A stretch of 64,000 nucleotides of DNA from Candidatus Bilophila faecipullorum. GTDB lineage: Bacteria; Desulfobacterota; Desulfovibrionia; Desulfovibrionales; Desulfovibrionaceae. Made by a program: the position numbers and the translations under genes. The stretch spans positions 1 to 64,000 of the forward strand of contig CALVEZ010000013.1 in assembly GCA_944326695.1 (NCBI GenBank), read 5' to 3'. Shown piece after piece: positions 23,917 to 33,500 of the stretch. How positions within the stretch are numbered: position 1 is the stretch's first letter; each line of letters opens with the position of its first letter. The notes under the pieces are model-generated. The model had not been told where the DNA came from. It worked only from the letters and a program-made list of their open reading frames with translations, and searched no databases.

Positions 23917-25827
23917 ATGGCTTACACGAAACCGATGGTCATGGTCTTTCAGGAATACGCCCAAACATCCAGCAAAGCGCAGTCGGCAACATTATCGCCG
24001 TGCATTATCGGCCCATGCTATCATATTGTTGATGCCGTAGAAGATGAAACGCTTGCCCTGCTCGGCAAGTATGATTCTTCCATTGAGAGGGCTTTTTTCC
24101 CAAATAATGAGCCTGGCGCCAAAATCATTGAAGATTCCGTATCGATCCGTCTCAAGGCAGTTCGGGCCGTACTCGTGTCCGATGTGGTTCTCGCCGGCAC
24201 CAGCAAAGACAACGCCATCGTCTTTGATGACGGAGAATTTCCGGAGGACGTGGAAATCGGCGACTATGTAAAGATATCGGAAGTGTCCGTTCCAGAGTCT
24301 CCGGTCAGGAGCGGGAGAGAATACCGCGTTATTGAAACCAATGTCGGTACGCGTACCCTGTTGCTCAATTATACACTTCCTGAAGGTTCCGCATTTTCGG
24401 CCACCATTGAGCGGGGTATAGATGAACTGCTGCTCGCGACCGACACGCCCGGCATTTCCATGGACGTTTCGGGAGAAAACATCAGTATGGTTGGCCTCAA
24501 GGTCAGGGTCGGTTCGAAGGACTGCACAGTTTCAGCTGCGGAAGTGTATCTTGGGTACAAGGCTCTGCGGCAAGATTTGTCTACGATGGGCAGCATCTCT
24601 GACGTAAACGAAATTGAGGGAAAACTCGGTAAAATTACGCCGGAAAACCCGCTGGCCTATGGCGTAAATGTCGCTCTGGCAAATACAACGGTTGCGGTCA
24701 AGTTCGTAGCCGTGGAATCCGATGATCTTGTCGGGTACACCGCAGCGAAAGACCGTATCGAGCTGGAGGACCCGGTTTATGCCATTGTACCGTTAACCCA
24801 GAACAGTGGCGTGCTGAGTATGGTCAAGAACCATTGCGAACAGCTGTCTCAGCCGGAAAAGGGCAGATGGCGCATCTGCCTGGGCAGCTCACCGTTGGTG
24901 ACAAGCAAGAAACTTGCTGATGGTTCGGCCAAACTTGGCAGGGATGGAAGCGATGATTTTTGCGTACTTACCTCCGCCACGGAGACGACGTTCATGTCTG
25001 GCGGCGTTGCGGCTGGAGATGCCCTGACGCTTGTTGACGGCAGTGGCATACAGCATACCTATACAGTTGCCTCAGTGGTTTCTGAAGACAAACTGACGGT
25101 AGTACAGTCCACTCCTTTTGATGAACCTGCGTTCAGTGAAAGCGGCACCTACGCGTTTTCCATCACCAGACAGCTGGAAAAACTGGCTCAGGCAGAAGAG
25201 ATTGCGGCGACATCCCGATCGTTCGGGTCTTCCCGGTTTGTTCATGTCTGGCCTGATGTATGCGTTATCGACGGAGTAGAACTGCCCGGCTATTACCTGG
25301 CCTGCGCCGTGGCAGGCGGCATAGGCGGACTGGCCAGCCATTATCCCTTCACCAATCTTTCCATGTCCGGCATCGAGGCCGTGAAGCATTCCGGCGATTA
25401 TTTCAGCGGAGAACAGCTGGATGTCATCGCGGGAGGGGGCACCTTTATTTTTATACAGGACAGCAGCGCGGGTGTGCCTTATGTCCGCCACCAGCTGACC
25501 ACGGACATGTCCACGACGGAGATGTGCGAGCTGTCGCTGGTCAAGAATTTCGACTACGTCAGCTACTGCTGCCGAGACGCCATGGCTCCGTTCATCGGCA
25601 AGTATAATATCGTGCCCTCCACGCTCGCTTCATGCCGCACATCGCTCGCCGCAACGCTGGAAAGTCTCAAATTGGACAATCAGCCCAAAATAGGCGCTCG
25701 TGTATTGGCTTACTCCATTGAAAGCGTCGCACAACTAGAAAGCGACCGTACGCGCATTGAGATGTACGCCAACGTGACCTTTCCTTATCCTCTTAATACG
25801 ATTGGCTTGCACATCGTGAGCCAGTAG
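23917..25827 (+). CDS. Contractile tail sheath protein
   Basis: 636 residues. The C-terminal half has the conserved sheath core: SRFVHVWPDV, a GYYLACAVAGGIGG helix, GGTFIFIQDSSAGVPYVRHQLTTD (the typical strand before the arm), and a final domain. ATG 23917 with AGGCAGG is preferred over ATG 23893, which is not preceded by a site. The N-terminal extension of about 300 residues contains additional beta-domains exposed on the tail surface. It is encoded with the tube gene immediately downstream, behind its own strong terminator/promoter pair. A contractile (myovirus) tail is therefore certain. Confidence 0.92.
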   Translation: MAYTKPMVMVFQEYAQTSSKAQSATLSPCIIGPCYHIVDAVEDETLALLGKYDSSIERAFFPNNEPGAKIIEDSVSIRLKAVRAVLVSDVVLAGTSKDNAIVFDDGEFPEDVEIGDYVKISEVSVPESPVRSGREYRVIETNVGTRTLLLNYTLPEGSAFSATIERGIDELLLATDTPGISMDVSGENISMVGLKVRVGSKDCTVSAAEVYLGYKALRQDLSTMGSISDVNEIEGKLGKITPENPLAYGVNVALANTTVAVKFVAVESDDLVGYTAAKDRIELEDPVYAIVPLTQNSGVLSMVKNHCEQLSQPEKGRWRICLGSSPLVTSKKLADGSAKLGRDGSDDFCVLTSATETTFMSGGVAAGDALTLVDGSGIQHTYTVASVVSEDKLTVVQSTPFDEPAFSESGTYAFSITRQLEKLAQAEEIAATSRSFGSSRFVHVWPDVCVIDGVELPGYYLACAVAGGIGGLASHYPFTNLSMSGIEAVKHSGDYFSGEQLDVIAGGGTFIFIQDSSAGVPYVRHQLTTDMSTTEMCELSLVKNFDYVSYCCRDAMAPFIGKYNIVPSTLASCRTSLAATLESLKLDNQPKIGARVLAYSIESVAQLESDRTRIEMYANVTFPYPLNTIGLHIVSQ

Positions 25828-25835
25828 GAGGCAAG

Positions 25836-26543
25836 ATGTTTGCTCCCGTCAGCAAGATGAATGCCGCAAGCCCCGTTTCGGATATTTCGGGGTGGGTATC
25901 GGCGTATAAGGAAGCATTTGTCGAACACCAGCACGACCTGTCGCAGTTGACTCTCGTCCTGCCGGATGACTGCCTTATTGTGGTAGGGCCGCCCCGGCTG
26001 GCGCATGCCTCTGGGGACAGCGCCTTTCATCCCGTGGGATTCATCAATAACCTGCAGTACACGGAAACCAGACAGGTTCAGCCGCTCAAGGCTTTAGGCT
26101 CCAGACGGCATATTTTTTCAGCTACCAACGCACCTGTTCAGGGCAGCATCGCCCGAATGCTGCTGCTCGGGCGCAATCTCCTGAACAGTTTTTATACCGA
26201 AGCGGAAATTCCCACCGCCATTTCTGATCGCAACAGCAAGTACGCCGGGACCGGTGACGCAACCTGGTGGGCCAATATTGAGGAAGATCTTTTCCGAATT
26301 CCTTTCGGGCTTGGGATCATTTATGGAACGCCAGCGGCTATGGCAGCCGACAGCGGCGTCATGGCCGGTGCTGAATACCTGGAGGTGTGCACTCTGGTCA
26401 ACCGCAGCGTCAGCTCGGCAGCCGGGCAAGCCATGGTCATGGAGCAGGTGGCCTTTATGGCTGACCGGGTTCTTCCCTGGGACTCTTACGGCAGTCTGCC
26501 CGAAGGTGTGGTGGACAGCCCAATGTCTATCGGTGTGGAATAG
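25836..26543 (+). CDS. Probable tail tube protein
   Basis: 235 residues, beta-rich, directly after the sheath gene (8-bp gap), the usual place of the inner tube. It contains VGFINNLQYTETRQVQPLKALGSRR, a strand-loop pattern compatible with tube proteins that read the baseplate. No family-specific motif is diagnostic, so the assignment is positional. Confidence 0.65.
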   Translation: MFAPVSKMNAASPVSDISGWVSAYKEAFVEHQHDLSQLTLVLPDDCLIVVGPPRLAHASGDSAFHPVGFINNLQYTETRQVQPLKALGSRRHIFSATNAPVQGSIARMLLLGRNLLNSFYTEAEIPTAISDRNSKYAGTGDATWWANIEEDLFRIPFGLGIIYGTPAAMAADSGVMAGAEYLEVCTLVNRSVSSAAGQAMVMEQVAFMADRVLPWDSYGSLPEGVVDSPMSIGVE

Positions 26544-26544
26544 T

Positions 26545-27585
26545 ATGGACATCGAGACGGGTACCATCATTTCAGTCAATGTCGCCAAGGGAGTCTGTGA
26601 TATACTGCTTCCCAAGGGAGCGTTTCTATACGACGTCCCCATTCTGGGGACGGCCGGCAGCGCGCACTCTGGAGGATACAGCTGGCTTTCCGACTATAGA
26701 GGAGCAGTGGCCGCGATCATCCGTATTAATGGAACGCCTTATATCCTGGCAACAGTGCCCGTGCCTTCCGTACCAAAGGTTCCTACCTCACCTGAAGTGA
26801 CTTCCACACAGACAGGGGAAGGGAATACTCTGACTTACGGCAGGGAGTCAGGCACGCATGATTACTCCGGGGGACGGGGAAACGCGTTTCTTCCCGGCGA
26901 TAAATACCTTGCGGCGGATGGCGGGGCGGAACTGCTTTTGGGACGCGAGGGTTTTGTTGTCCTCAAGGCGTCTTCCCTGGCGCAGATCATCATGTCCGCA
27001 TTGCGTGATAATCTGCGCATCGTGGCAAGAGAATTTGAACTATTCACCGATTTCGGAGTAGTACGCTGTTCCCACGCGGGAGACGGCAGAACAGGACTAA
27101 CTATAGAGGGAGGAGCGGAATACGGAACGGAGGCCGCCCCTGACGGGGGCGTATCCACGGTACATCTGCATATGGGAGATACGCCGGATGCGCCTGAGGC
27201 ACGGTTCGGTGTACGGGTGAACAGTGTGGACGGCGCCGAATTTGTCGGGCTTGTATTCCGTAAGGATGGAGTACTTGTTCTCGGTACTTCGAAAGACGCC
27301 ATTTTTTCCGTTGGGAAGGATTGTTCCGTGACTATTGAAGGTGATTCGATCTTGCAGGTGGCGGGAAGCGAGATAGTCGAGGTCGGAGGAGAAGAACGCT
27401 CCGTGATTGGGAAACGGGAGCTGACGACGACTGCTGATGAAACTCACTCCGTAGGCGGAGATATGAATTTGCAGGTCGCCGGCACACTGAATATAGGCGC
27501 GGGAGGTATTTCCATCAGTTCAAGTAAGGGAGGTGGTGCCCCCTGTACTCTGACCTGTTCCTCTCTCAATATAGTCAAAGGATAG
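26545..27585 (+). CDS. Baseplate spike / gpV-like puncturing protein
   Basis: 346 residues. The N-terminus is an OB-fold-like spike head (DIETGTIISVNVAKGVCDIL). The C-terminus has the repetitive gp5/VgrG-type beta-helix pattern: VEVGGEERSVIGKRELTT, then THSVGGDMNLQVAGTLNIG. The start is ATG 26545, one base after the tube stop. The PAAR tip protein two genes downstream would cap this spike. Trimer formation is inferred from the family. Confidence 0.72.
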   Translation: MDIETGTIISVNVAKGVCDILLPKGAFLYDVPILGTAGSAHSGGYSWLSDYRGAVAAIIRINGTPYILATVPVPSVPKVPTSPEVTSTQTGEGNTLTYGRESGTHDYSGGRGNAFLPGDKYLAADGGAELLLGREGFVVLKASSLAQIIMSALRDNLRIVAREFELFTDFGVVRCSHAGDGRTGLTIEGGAEYGTEAAPDGGVSTVHLHMGDTPDAPEARFGVRVNSVDGAEFVGLVFRKDGVLVLGTSKDAIFSVGKDCSVTIEGDSILQVAGSEIVEVGGEERSVIGKRELTTTADETHSVGGDMNLQVAGTLNIGAGGISISSSKGGGAPCTLTCSSLNIVKG

Positions 27586-27588
27586 GCC

Positions 27589-28401
27589 ATGCCGTGCGAT
27601 GAAGGTTATACCCCTGTGTTCGGCGGCCTTTGTGTCAAAACCACAACACTCAAGAAAGTATATAACCCGAAGATACCTCCAGCCGTACATCCCTACACAT
27701 CTCCGGCTTGTGAAGCCGCGCTCTCCGCTCTGGGGTCGGCAAGCTCGGCAATGGACGCAGCTCTGGCCGTACCCAAAAAGCTGTTCGCCCAGGCACGGCG
27801 TCTGCTGGGGTATCCGACGGAGCTCGCCCAGCAGGCCATATCCGCAGCGACTGCGGCTTTGGCGGACGCATCCAGAGCCATTGATGACCTGCTTGACGTA
27901 GGGGGTGACCTGCGCCGTGCCTTGGAAGCTGTGCTGGATTGTCCTTTGCTTGCCGACAGTGACCTTGGAAAAGAGGTCGCTGACATACTGGATACATTGG
28001 ATATGGGCGGGGATGTGACTTCGCAGGTACGGGGGCTGAGCAGACAGTTTTCCTCCGGTGCAAGCGAAGCTCTTGATGCGGCCTTGGAAAGTCCGACGGC
28101 TCAGCTGGCTAATATGAGCAAGGTTTATGACGAAGCTCTGCAACGGGGCGGTATTAATGATCTTGTCAATAAAGTCAGGGGATTGCGGAAATGTGTGGAT
28201 GATTTGTGCCGAGGATACGAGATAGCCGACAGACTGCCTAAAAGCGCTGACGCAATGCTGGCAGAGATAGGGGCGAAGGTTGATGAAACTTCGGGTGAGG
28301 TAATGGCCTCATTGGCCAATGCGGCGGACGAAACCCAACAGGCGGGTAGAGAAGCCCTGGAAGAGTTCCGGGCGCTCGCTGAAACGGTAAGGTCGGAGTA
28401 G
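27589..28401 (+). CDS. Hypothetical helical phage protein (270 aa)
   Basis: An almost entirely helical, Ala/Asp/Leu-rich protein with heptad-like spacing, suggesting a coiled coil of about 200 residues after a short Cys-containing N-terminus. It sits between the spike and the PAAR tip, so it may be a spike chaperone or baseplate component. Family unknown. Confidence 0.6.
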   Translation: MPCDEGYTPVFGGLCVKTTTLKKVYNPKIPPAVHPYTSPACEAALSALGSASSAMDAALAVPKKLFAQARRLLGYPTELAQQAISAATAALADASRAIDDLLDVGGDLRRALEAVLDCPLLADSDLGKEVADILDTLDMGGDVTSQVRGLSRQFSSGASEALDAALESPTAQLANMSKVYDEALQRGGINDLVNKVRGLRKCVDDLCRGYEIADRLPKSADAMLAEIGAKVDETSGEVMASLANAADETQQAGREALEEFRALAETVRSE

Positions 28402-28403
28402 CC

Positions 28404-28688
28404 GTGTTGCCTGTGGCGTGTGTGGGCGACAGTTTTTCCGGATACTGCTCCGCCTGCGAGCAGACGGTTCAGGGGATCATGGTGGAAGGAGAGTTCGTCT
28501 CCATTGAAGGGAAGAATATCTGTGTCACAGGCAGCATGGGCCGGGGAAACTGCGGACATACATGTACGGCTCAAGGCACATCGGTTGTGACGATTCAGGG
28601 TAACTCTGTTGTCCGCGTAGGCGATGCGGTCACGGGAACCATCACAGGAACAATAATAAGCGGCAGTGACTTCTGCAGCTGGGATTAA
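28404..28688 (+). CDS. PAAR-like spike tip protein
   Basis: 94 residues; GTG start 28404. It has the PAAR-type layout of short Gly-rich strands: VACVGDSFSGYC, IEGKNICVTGS, VTIQGNSVVRVGDAVTG. Cys and His residues (CGHTC) could hold the metal at the tip. Such proteins sharpen the spike of contractile tails. The preceding spike gene supports the call. Confidence 0.75.
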   Translation: MLPVACVGDSFSGYCSACEQTVQGIMVEGEFVSIEGKNICVTGSMGRGNCGHTCTAQGTSVVTIQGNSVVRVGDAVTGTITGTIISGSDFCSWD

Positions 28689-28689
28689 C

Positions 28690-29310
28690 ATGATAGATAT
28701 TCGCAGTGCGAAAAGCAGATATGGAAACGGCACGCGCCCGCAGACGGATGTCACGCCCGAGGCATCGTCCAATATTTCTTCTCCCGAGGAACAAATCGGA
28801 GAAAAAGAACTGGCGTCGTCAGGTGCGCTGGACGGGCTGGAGCAGGCCGTCATCGGGCAGTACCTGGAATACCTTGAAAAGCGCGGGATAAGGCGGGAAG
28901 ATCTGGCCGTTATCCTTGATACGCTCATTGCCACAGGAAATGTAAGCTATTCTTGCAAGATCCTCGGGCGTATCGAAATTGAACTGGTTATGCGCAGCAC
29001 GGCGATGAACGAATCCATTACCCGCCGTCTTGATGAGGAGTTTGCGGGGCGCCAGGACGTATCCGTCATGCGCTACAGCAACCGCCAGGCTATTCTTAAC
29101 CTGGCAGCCTCCCTGCGCCGCCACGGGAACGATTCCTATTCCGTGACTACGGAAGAAGAGCTTGACGCCGCGATTCAGAGAATTCTGGCTCTTCCGTATG
29201 TCGTATCTTCCGCCATGGTTGAACAACTTGCCGTTTTTGACCGCGCGCTGGCTGTGGCCACGTCTTCGTGGGGCATCAAAAATTTTACCGGACCCGGCTC
29301 GGCAGATTAA
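28690..29310 (+). CDS. Tail assembly chaperone, upstream frame (G-like)
   Basis: 206 residues, mostly helical, directly upstream of a second overlapping frame and the tape measure gene: the classical place of tail assembly chaperones. The last codons contain the slippery heptamer A-AAT-TTT at 29280-29286; a -1 slip would continue into the frame ending at 29717. ATG 28690 lies 2 nt after the PAAR stop. No other family signal. Confidence 0.6.
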   Translation: MIDIRSAKSRYGNGTRPQTDVTPEASSNISSPEEQIGEKELASSGALDGLEQAVIGQYLEYLEKRGIRREDLAVILDTLIATGNVSYSCKILGRIEIELVMRSTAMNESITRRLDEEFAGRQDVSVMRYSNRQAILNLAASLRRHGNDSYSVTTEEELDAAIQRILALPYVVSSAMVEQLAVFDRALAVATSSWGIKNFTGPGSAD

Positions 29311-29717
29311 GGGCTCTGCAGCTGATGCAGGCCGGTGTTCTGCATGATGCCGGGAGCATTGAGACGCACCTCCTGCTGCTTCATGCCGAGGCCGGGGACT
29401 CTTTCCATCGGGCATACGACATCTGGAGGGCCGAGCGCCTGCTCCACCTCGAAGAGCTGGTATGGCTGCTGGTTGCGGATGGAAAGGAGTCTCCCTCTGT
29501 CCGGCAGTATCTGTCGGATGCCCGTTCCCGTTTCCTGGAAATTCAGAAGCTGGCTTTTTCGTGTGAAGAGTCTCCCACTGAAAAAAAGGTTCCCGTTCCT
29601 TCGGATGAAGATCGTCTTGCGTATCTAAGGTGTTTTAATCGCGGATATGGTTCGCTGGATGAAATTCTGACCAGAATGAAGGCCATCGGAAAGGCTGCTG
29701 GAAGAGGGGAAGCATGA
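29268..29717 (+). CDS. Tail assembly chaperone, downstream frame (T-like), probably reached by frameshift
   Basis: An open frame of 149 codons from GTG 29268. It overlaps the previous gene by 43 bp and has no convincing ribosome-binding site at either GTG 29268 or ATG 29325. Helical and acidic, with WRAERLLHLEELVWLLVADG. Its stop overlaps the tape measure start. The lack of a start signal together with the slippery site supports expression as a -1 frameshift extension; the independent-gene alternative would use ATG 29325. Confidence 0.6.
   Translation: MGHQKFYRTRLGRLRALQLMQAGVLHDAGSIETHLLLLHAEAGDSFHRAYDIWRAERLLHLEELVWLLVADGKESPSVRQYLSDARSRFLEIQKLAFSCEESPTEKKVPVPSDEDRLAYLRCFNRGYGSLDEILTRMKAIGKAAGRGEA
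29280..29286 (+). other. Predicted -1 programmed ribosomal frameshift site
   Basis: The codons AAA-AAT-TTT of the upstream frame contain the canonical X-XXY-YYZ heptamer A-AAT-TTT. A -1 shift here reads Phe-Tyr-Arg-Thr-Arg and enters the open frame ending at 29717, giving a G-GT type fusion just before the tape measure gene. Confidence 0.6.
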
Positions 29718-32700
29718 TGCCGGATTATGTTACGCCATTTACGTCCTGGGGCGTTACGCCGACACTGTCGGACGGCTCGAATCTTCTGGCCATGAGCTAC
29801 ATGGCCGGAGGGCAGATGGCCTATATGCCGCAGCCCCAGTATCTCACCCCCGCAGTCTATGGGGCTTACCGTACTATTCCCATGGCGTCATCCACTGCGC
29901 AGCCCCAGGCTTCGCAGCACACTGGCATATTGCAAAGCTACCTTGCCTATAACCGGGGGGCGCTGCCGTTCATGGCACCCTATACGGTCAATACCTATAA
30001 CCCTGTAGCGGATCAGCAGGCCGTTTTCAGTCTGGCGACCAGACGTTTTCAAGATCAGTTTTCCGCGGCCAAATGGACACTCGGTGACTTCGGGCTGCGC
30101 ACGGCGCTCGGGCTGTTCGGAGGTGCTCCAGGGTTCGTGGCCAGCGCGTTGCTGCCTGACGTGGCATCTCCATACGTCAGCCGAGTACGTGACATGCGGG
30201 AGATTCAAAATCTGACCATGTCTAAGATTGTCAGCGGCGGAGAGGAAAATGCCGCCATGGGCATGGGATTCAATGCACGTTCCGCACGACAGATCGACAG
30301 CTTCATCCGTCGGAGTTCCGCCGGGGACGCGATTTTCAATGACGGCGATTATCGGCGGCTTCTGGAGCTCGGTGTTCGCAACGGGCTTTTCGATTATGCC
30401 AATAACGCATGGCAGTACAAGGATATCCTGAAAAAGCTGCGGAATACCATGACGACCATGATGGAAGTGGTAGGCTCCTCCGATTTTGAGGATCTGGTCG
30501 GAGAGTTCAAGCGACTTCAGACCATGGGGGCCTCTGTCGGGCAGTTTTCAACCATTGCGCGCAAGGAAAATTTATATAGCCGCATGACCGGCCTGAGCCA
30601 CCGGGATATGGTCGATACATACGGGCAGCAGGGAGCGGTCATTTTTACCGGGGCTGGACTGTCGGGATATCAGGGGTCGCTCAGCGCCATGGCCAATGCC
30701 GCAATGGTGACCTATGCCCAGCGGACGGGATTGATTTCGGCATCAAGTCTGGCCCGCAAGGGGGGGATATCCGGGTATACGCAATCACTGACGGCTCAGG
30801 ATGCCGGATACCTTGATACCATGAAGGATTATCTGCTGCCGTACTTTGCGAATGAAGACTTCACAGGGATTGACCCGGGCAAGAACTTCGAGAGTCTGTT
30901 GAGTAACAGGAACCCGCTGCAGTTACTCGGTGCTTCCGCCGCGCGTATCAAGGATGGCGTGGCACTGGTCAATTATCAGGCCAATCGCAATTCCCTGATG
31001 AGTGATCTTATTGATCGTTTCGGTGTTGATACCGTGGAGATGTCCAGCGCGTTTCTGGCTGGAAGGCAGGCCGGATTCTCCGGGCCGGAGGCTTTGCGCA
31101 TAGGCCTCCAGTTGGGAGGACTCAGCGCAGAGGCCGCACGTGACAAAGCCGCATGGTATCTCAGCGACGATTTTCAGGAACAGGTCATGCGAGAAGCTGC
31201 CAAGGCTCGCCAGAAACGGAGGGAAGAGCGCGAACTGGAAAATAATCCGGTTCGTCAGGCCTGGCTTGGTATAAAGAAAGGCTGGACGGGAGTAGCGGAG
31301 GCTACCTGGGGAGCTCTGGCGGACTCTCATGCCAGGCGTACTGAAATAGCCGAAGCCCATAAGGCGGGCATGGCTGTCAGTACCAATGCCGTCTTACTGG
31401 CTCAAAACGAACTTGGAGCAATGGCTGGAGCATCAATTACCGATAATGAGCTCAGCGCGGCGGAACTGGAAGGAGTCCTCGGCCCTACAATTCGGAATGA
31501 AGGCAGCGGCAGGCTGGATGCCCGCAATTTCAGAGTTCTGAAAGACGGTTCCGTACAACCCCATTTCGGAGATTACGGGGGGGCATCGTACGGCGGAATC
31601 CAGTTCAATGCGGTAAATATCGTCAGGTTCCTCAAGGCCAACAAACAGTTCGGCAGCCGTCTTGAAGAGCTGGGTGTCACGGAGCAGGTTCTGAAGGATG
31701 TTGCCGACACCTATGGCAAAGGCAAGGCGTGGCATCGCGGAGAGAAGATAGAAGGGCGGCAGGCCGCTTCTGTCATCACGCTGGGAAATGCCGTCAGCAG
31801 TCTCATGGAAGATGACAGTTTTCGCAGGGCATACCTGCAGGAAGCGAAGCACGAATATTACGATAATCTTTCGGAGGTTATACGCAGACGTGCGGAACAG
31901 GGAAACGCTTCCGCGCAGAAAGTTCGAGAACTTTTCGGGGACGAACGGATGCGGCGGTTCGTTTTTGACATCGCCGTACCGCACGGAGTTACGGGAGCGG
32001 CAAATCTGCTTGAAAGCTGGGCTAAAAATTTCAGTTCTCCTGAAGAGCTGCGGCAGCGCATGGCGCAAAACCCGTTTGCAGTCATGGAAGATATCTCTGT
32101 CCATGCCCCCATGCAGGAAAGGTACAGGGAACGTCTCAGAAAGACGGCAGGAGAACTTCTGCGCCGTGGCAGCGGCAGCCGTGTCAGCAGGGAGACAAAC
32201 GCTTTTTATGCCTCCATGCGCAGGATGCGCGATGATGAGGCCGCCCACCTTCAACGGATACTTTCTGAAAGCAGAGAACCGCAGACGGCGGAAAATCTGC
32301 GCCAGGAACTGGAGAAGATAGCACCGGGGAATTTTGTCTCTTCCGAGGATGCGGGAACTCTGGCGGCCAGATTACGGGATACCGCAGAGCGTATCGGACA
32401 TGAAGACATGCTTTTTACGCAGTATCCACTGGCGTCGAGTGTCGAACTGGCGAGAGTCCTGAGCCGCACCGTGAAAGGGGAGGGGTATCGGGGCTGGAAG
32501 AAGAAACTGGAGGAAAATCCCCGTTTGAGAGAACAGGTACAGGCCGTACTTGCGGGGGGAACGTTTGAAGAACGTGTCAGGGAGCGGGCTCGTACTGCGC
32601 TGGAACGGTCACAGAAGGAACTGAATCTTTACTCAGTGCGGACCACTGAAGGTTTCAGCGATGCCTTCCTGTCCGAATTCCTGAGAAACTCAAACTCGTC

Positions 32701-33499
32701 AGGCAAGTCAGTTTTCCTTGAGGCAATGCGCGCTGAACCTTCAACGATGGTGCCCCTTGCCATGCTGCAGCGGCATCTCTCCCGTAGAATCCGAGGTGAT
32801 GCCGATGCATCGGAGCGCGGTAAACTGGATGAAAAAATATACAGACTTGCCGGGCAGCTTGGGATAGGCCGTGAAGATATGGCGGCAATGATTCGCTCTG
32901 GAGACGACAGACTCCGCCTTGATGGTCAGGGGATACGTGTCGGCAAAAAGGAGCTCGCCGCAAAAGCCCTTGAGGAAGTCCGACTGCAGGACACATCGTC
33001 TCTGAGTATTGAGCAGGCATGGAAAGCATACCGGCATTATCGGGAGAGGATGGCGGCTTTCCAGCTGGCCGCCAACCGGGACAGCATCGACAGGTTCGCG
33101 GCGCATATTGGCGTGACGGGAGAAGACCTGCGAGCCTATGCCGATCGGCGTCATCTTCCTGAAGAAACCCGGCGGCGTCTTGAGAGACTTTCCGGCAGAG
33201 ACAAGGAAACACTTGAAAGTCTGCGCCGTCAGGGAATCGGAGATATGGGAGTCGAGGGCTACTCCGGCTTGCGGGGCGGCGTACTTGCTGGCGAGTTGGA
33301 CGGTCCGTCTCCTGAGTTCAACTACGCGGATACCGTCAGAGCCTTTCAGAATGTGGTCATGGCTTCAGCAGGGCGGGCATCTGGTTCCCATGCGCCTGTC
33401 ACGGACGCCACCATGCGGCAGCTGCAGCAGACCATGAGTACCCTGGATGAAAGCACACGCGCTCTGACGGATGCAGTCCGATATATGAACAGGCGGTAA
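29714..33499 (+). CDS. Tape measure protein
   Basis: 1261 residues, the largest gene here. The N-terminal 180 residues are Pro/Tyr/Gln-rich (MAYMPQPQYLTP), then mainly helical with a hydrophobic stretch (LGLFGGAPGFVASALLP), and the last 700 residues have Arg/Glu/Gln-rich helices typical of tape measures. It follows the chaperone pair and precedes baseplate genes. At 1.5 A per residue the length would correspond to a tail near 190 nm (inference from the known ruler relationship). It could also act as an internal virion protein. Confidence 0.7.
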   Translation: MMPDYVTPFTSWGVTPTLSDGSNLLAMSYMAGGQMAYMPQPQYLTPAVYGAYRTIPMASSTAQPQASQHTGILQSYLAYNRGALPFMAPYTVNTYNPVADQQAVFSLATRRFQDQFSAAKWTLGDFGLRTALGLFGGAPGFVASALLPDVASPYVSRVRDMREIQNLTMSKIVSGGEENAAMGMGFNARSARQIDSFIRRSSAGDAIFNDGDYRRLLELGVRNGLFDYANNAWQYKDILKKLRNTMTTMMEVVGSSDFEDLVGEFKRLQTMGASVGQFSTIARKENLYSRMTGLSHRDMVDTYGQQGAVIFTGAGLSGYQGSLSAMANAAMVTYAQRTGLISASSLARKGGISGYTQSLTAQDAGYLDTMKDYLLPYFANEDFTGIDPGKNFESLLSNRNPLQLLGASAARIKDGVALVNYQANRNSLMSDLIDRFGVDTVEMSSAFLAGRQAGFSGPEALRIGLQLGGLSAEAARDKAAWYLSDDFQEQVMREAAKARQKRREERELENNPVRQAWLGIKKGWTGVAEATWGALADSHARRTEIAEAHKAGMAVSTNAVLLAQNELGAMAGASITDNELSAAELEGVLGPTIRNEGSGRLDARNFRVLKDGSVQPHFGDYGGASYGGIQFNAVNIVRFLKANKQFGSRLEELGVTEQVLKDVADTYGKGKAWHRGEKIEGRQAASVITLGNAVSSLMEDDSFRRAYLQEAKHEYYDNLSEVIRRRAEQGNASAQKVRELFGDERMRRFVFDIAVPHGVTGAANLLESWAKNFSSPEELRQRMAQNPFAVMEDISVHAPMQERYRERLRKTAGELLRRGSGSRVSRETNAFYASMRRMRDDEAAHLQRILSESREPQTAENLRQELEKIAPGNFVSSEDAGTLAARLRDTAERIGHEDMLFTQYPLASSVELARVLSRTVKGEGYRGWKKKLEENPRLREQVQAVLAGGTFEERVRERARTALERSQKELNLYSVRTTEGFSDAFLSEFLRNSNSSGKSVFLEAMRAEPSTMVPLAMLQRHLSRRIRGDADASERGKLDEKIYRLAGQLGIGREDMAAMIRSGDDRLRLDGQGIRVGKKELAAKALEEVRLQDTSSLSIEQAWKAYRHYRERMAAFQLAANRDSIDRFAAHIGVTGEDLRAYADRRHLPEETRRRLERLSGRDKETLESLRRQGIGDMGVEGYSGLRGGVLAGELDGPSPEFNYADTVRAFQNVVMASAGRASGSHAPVTDATMRQLQQTMSTLDESTRALTDAVRYMNRR

Positions 33500-33500
33500 C

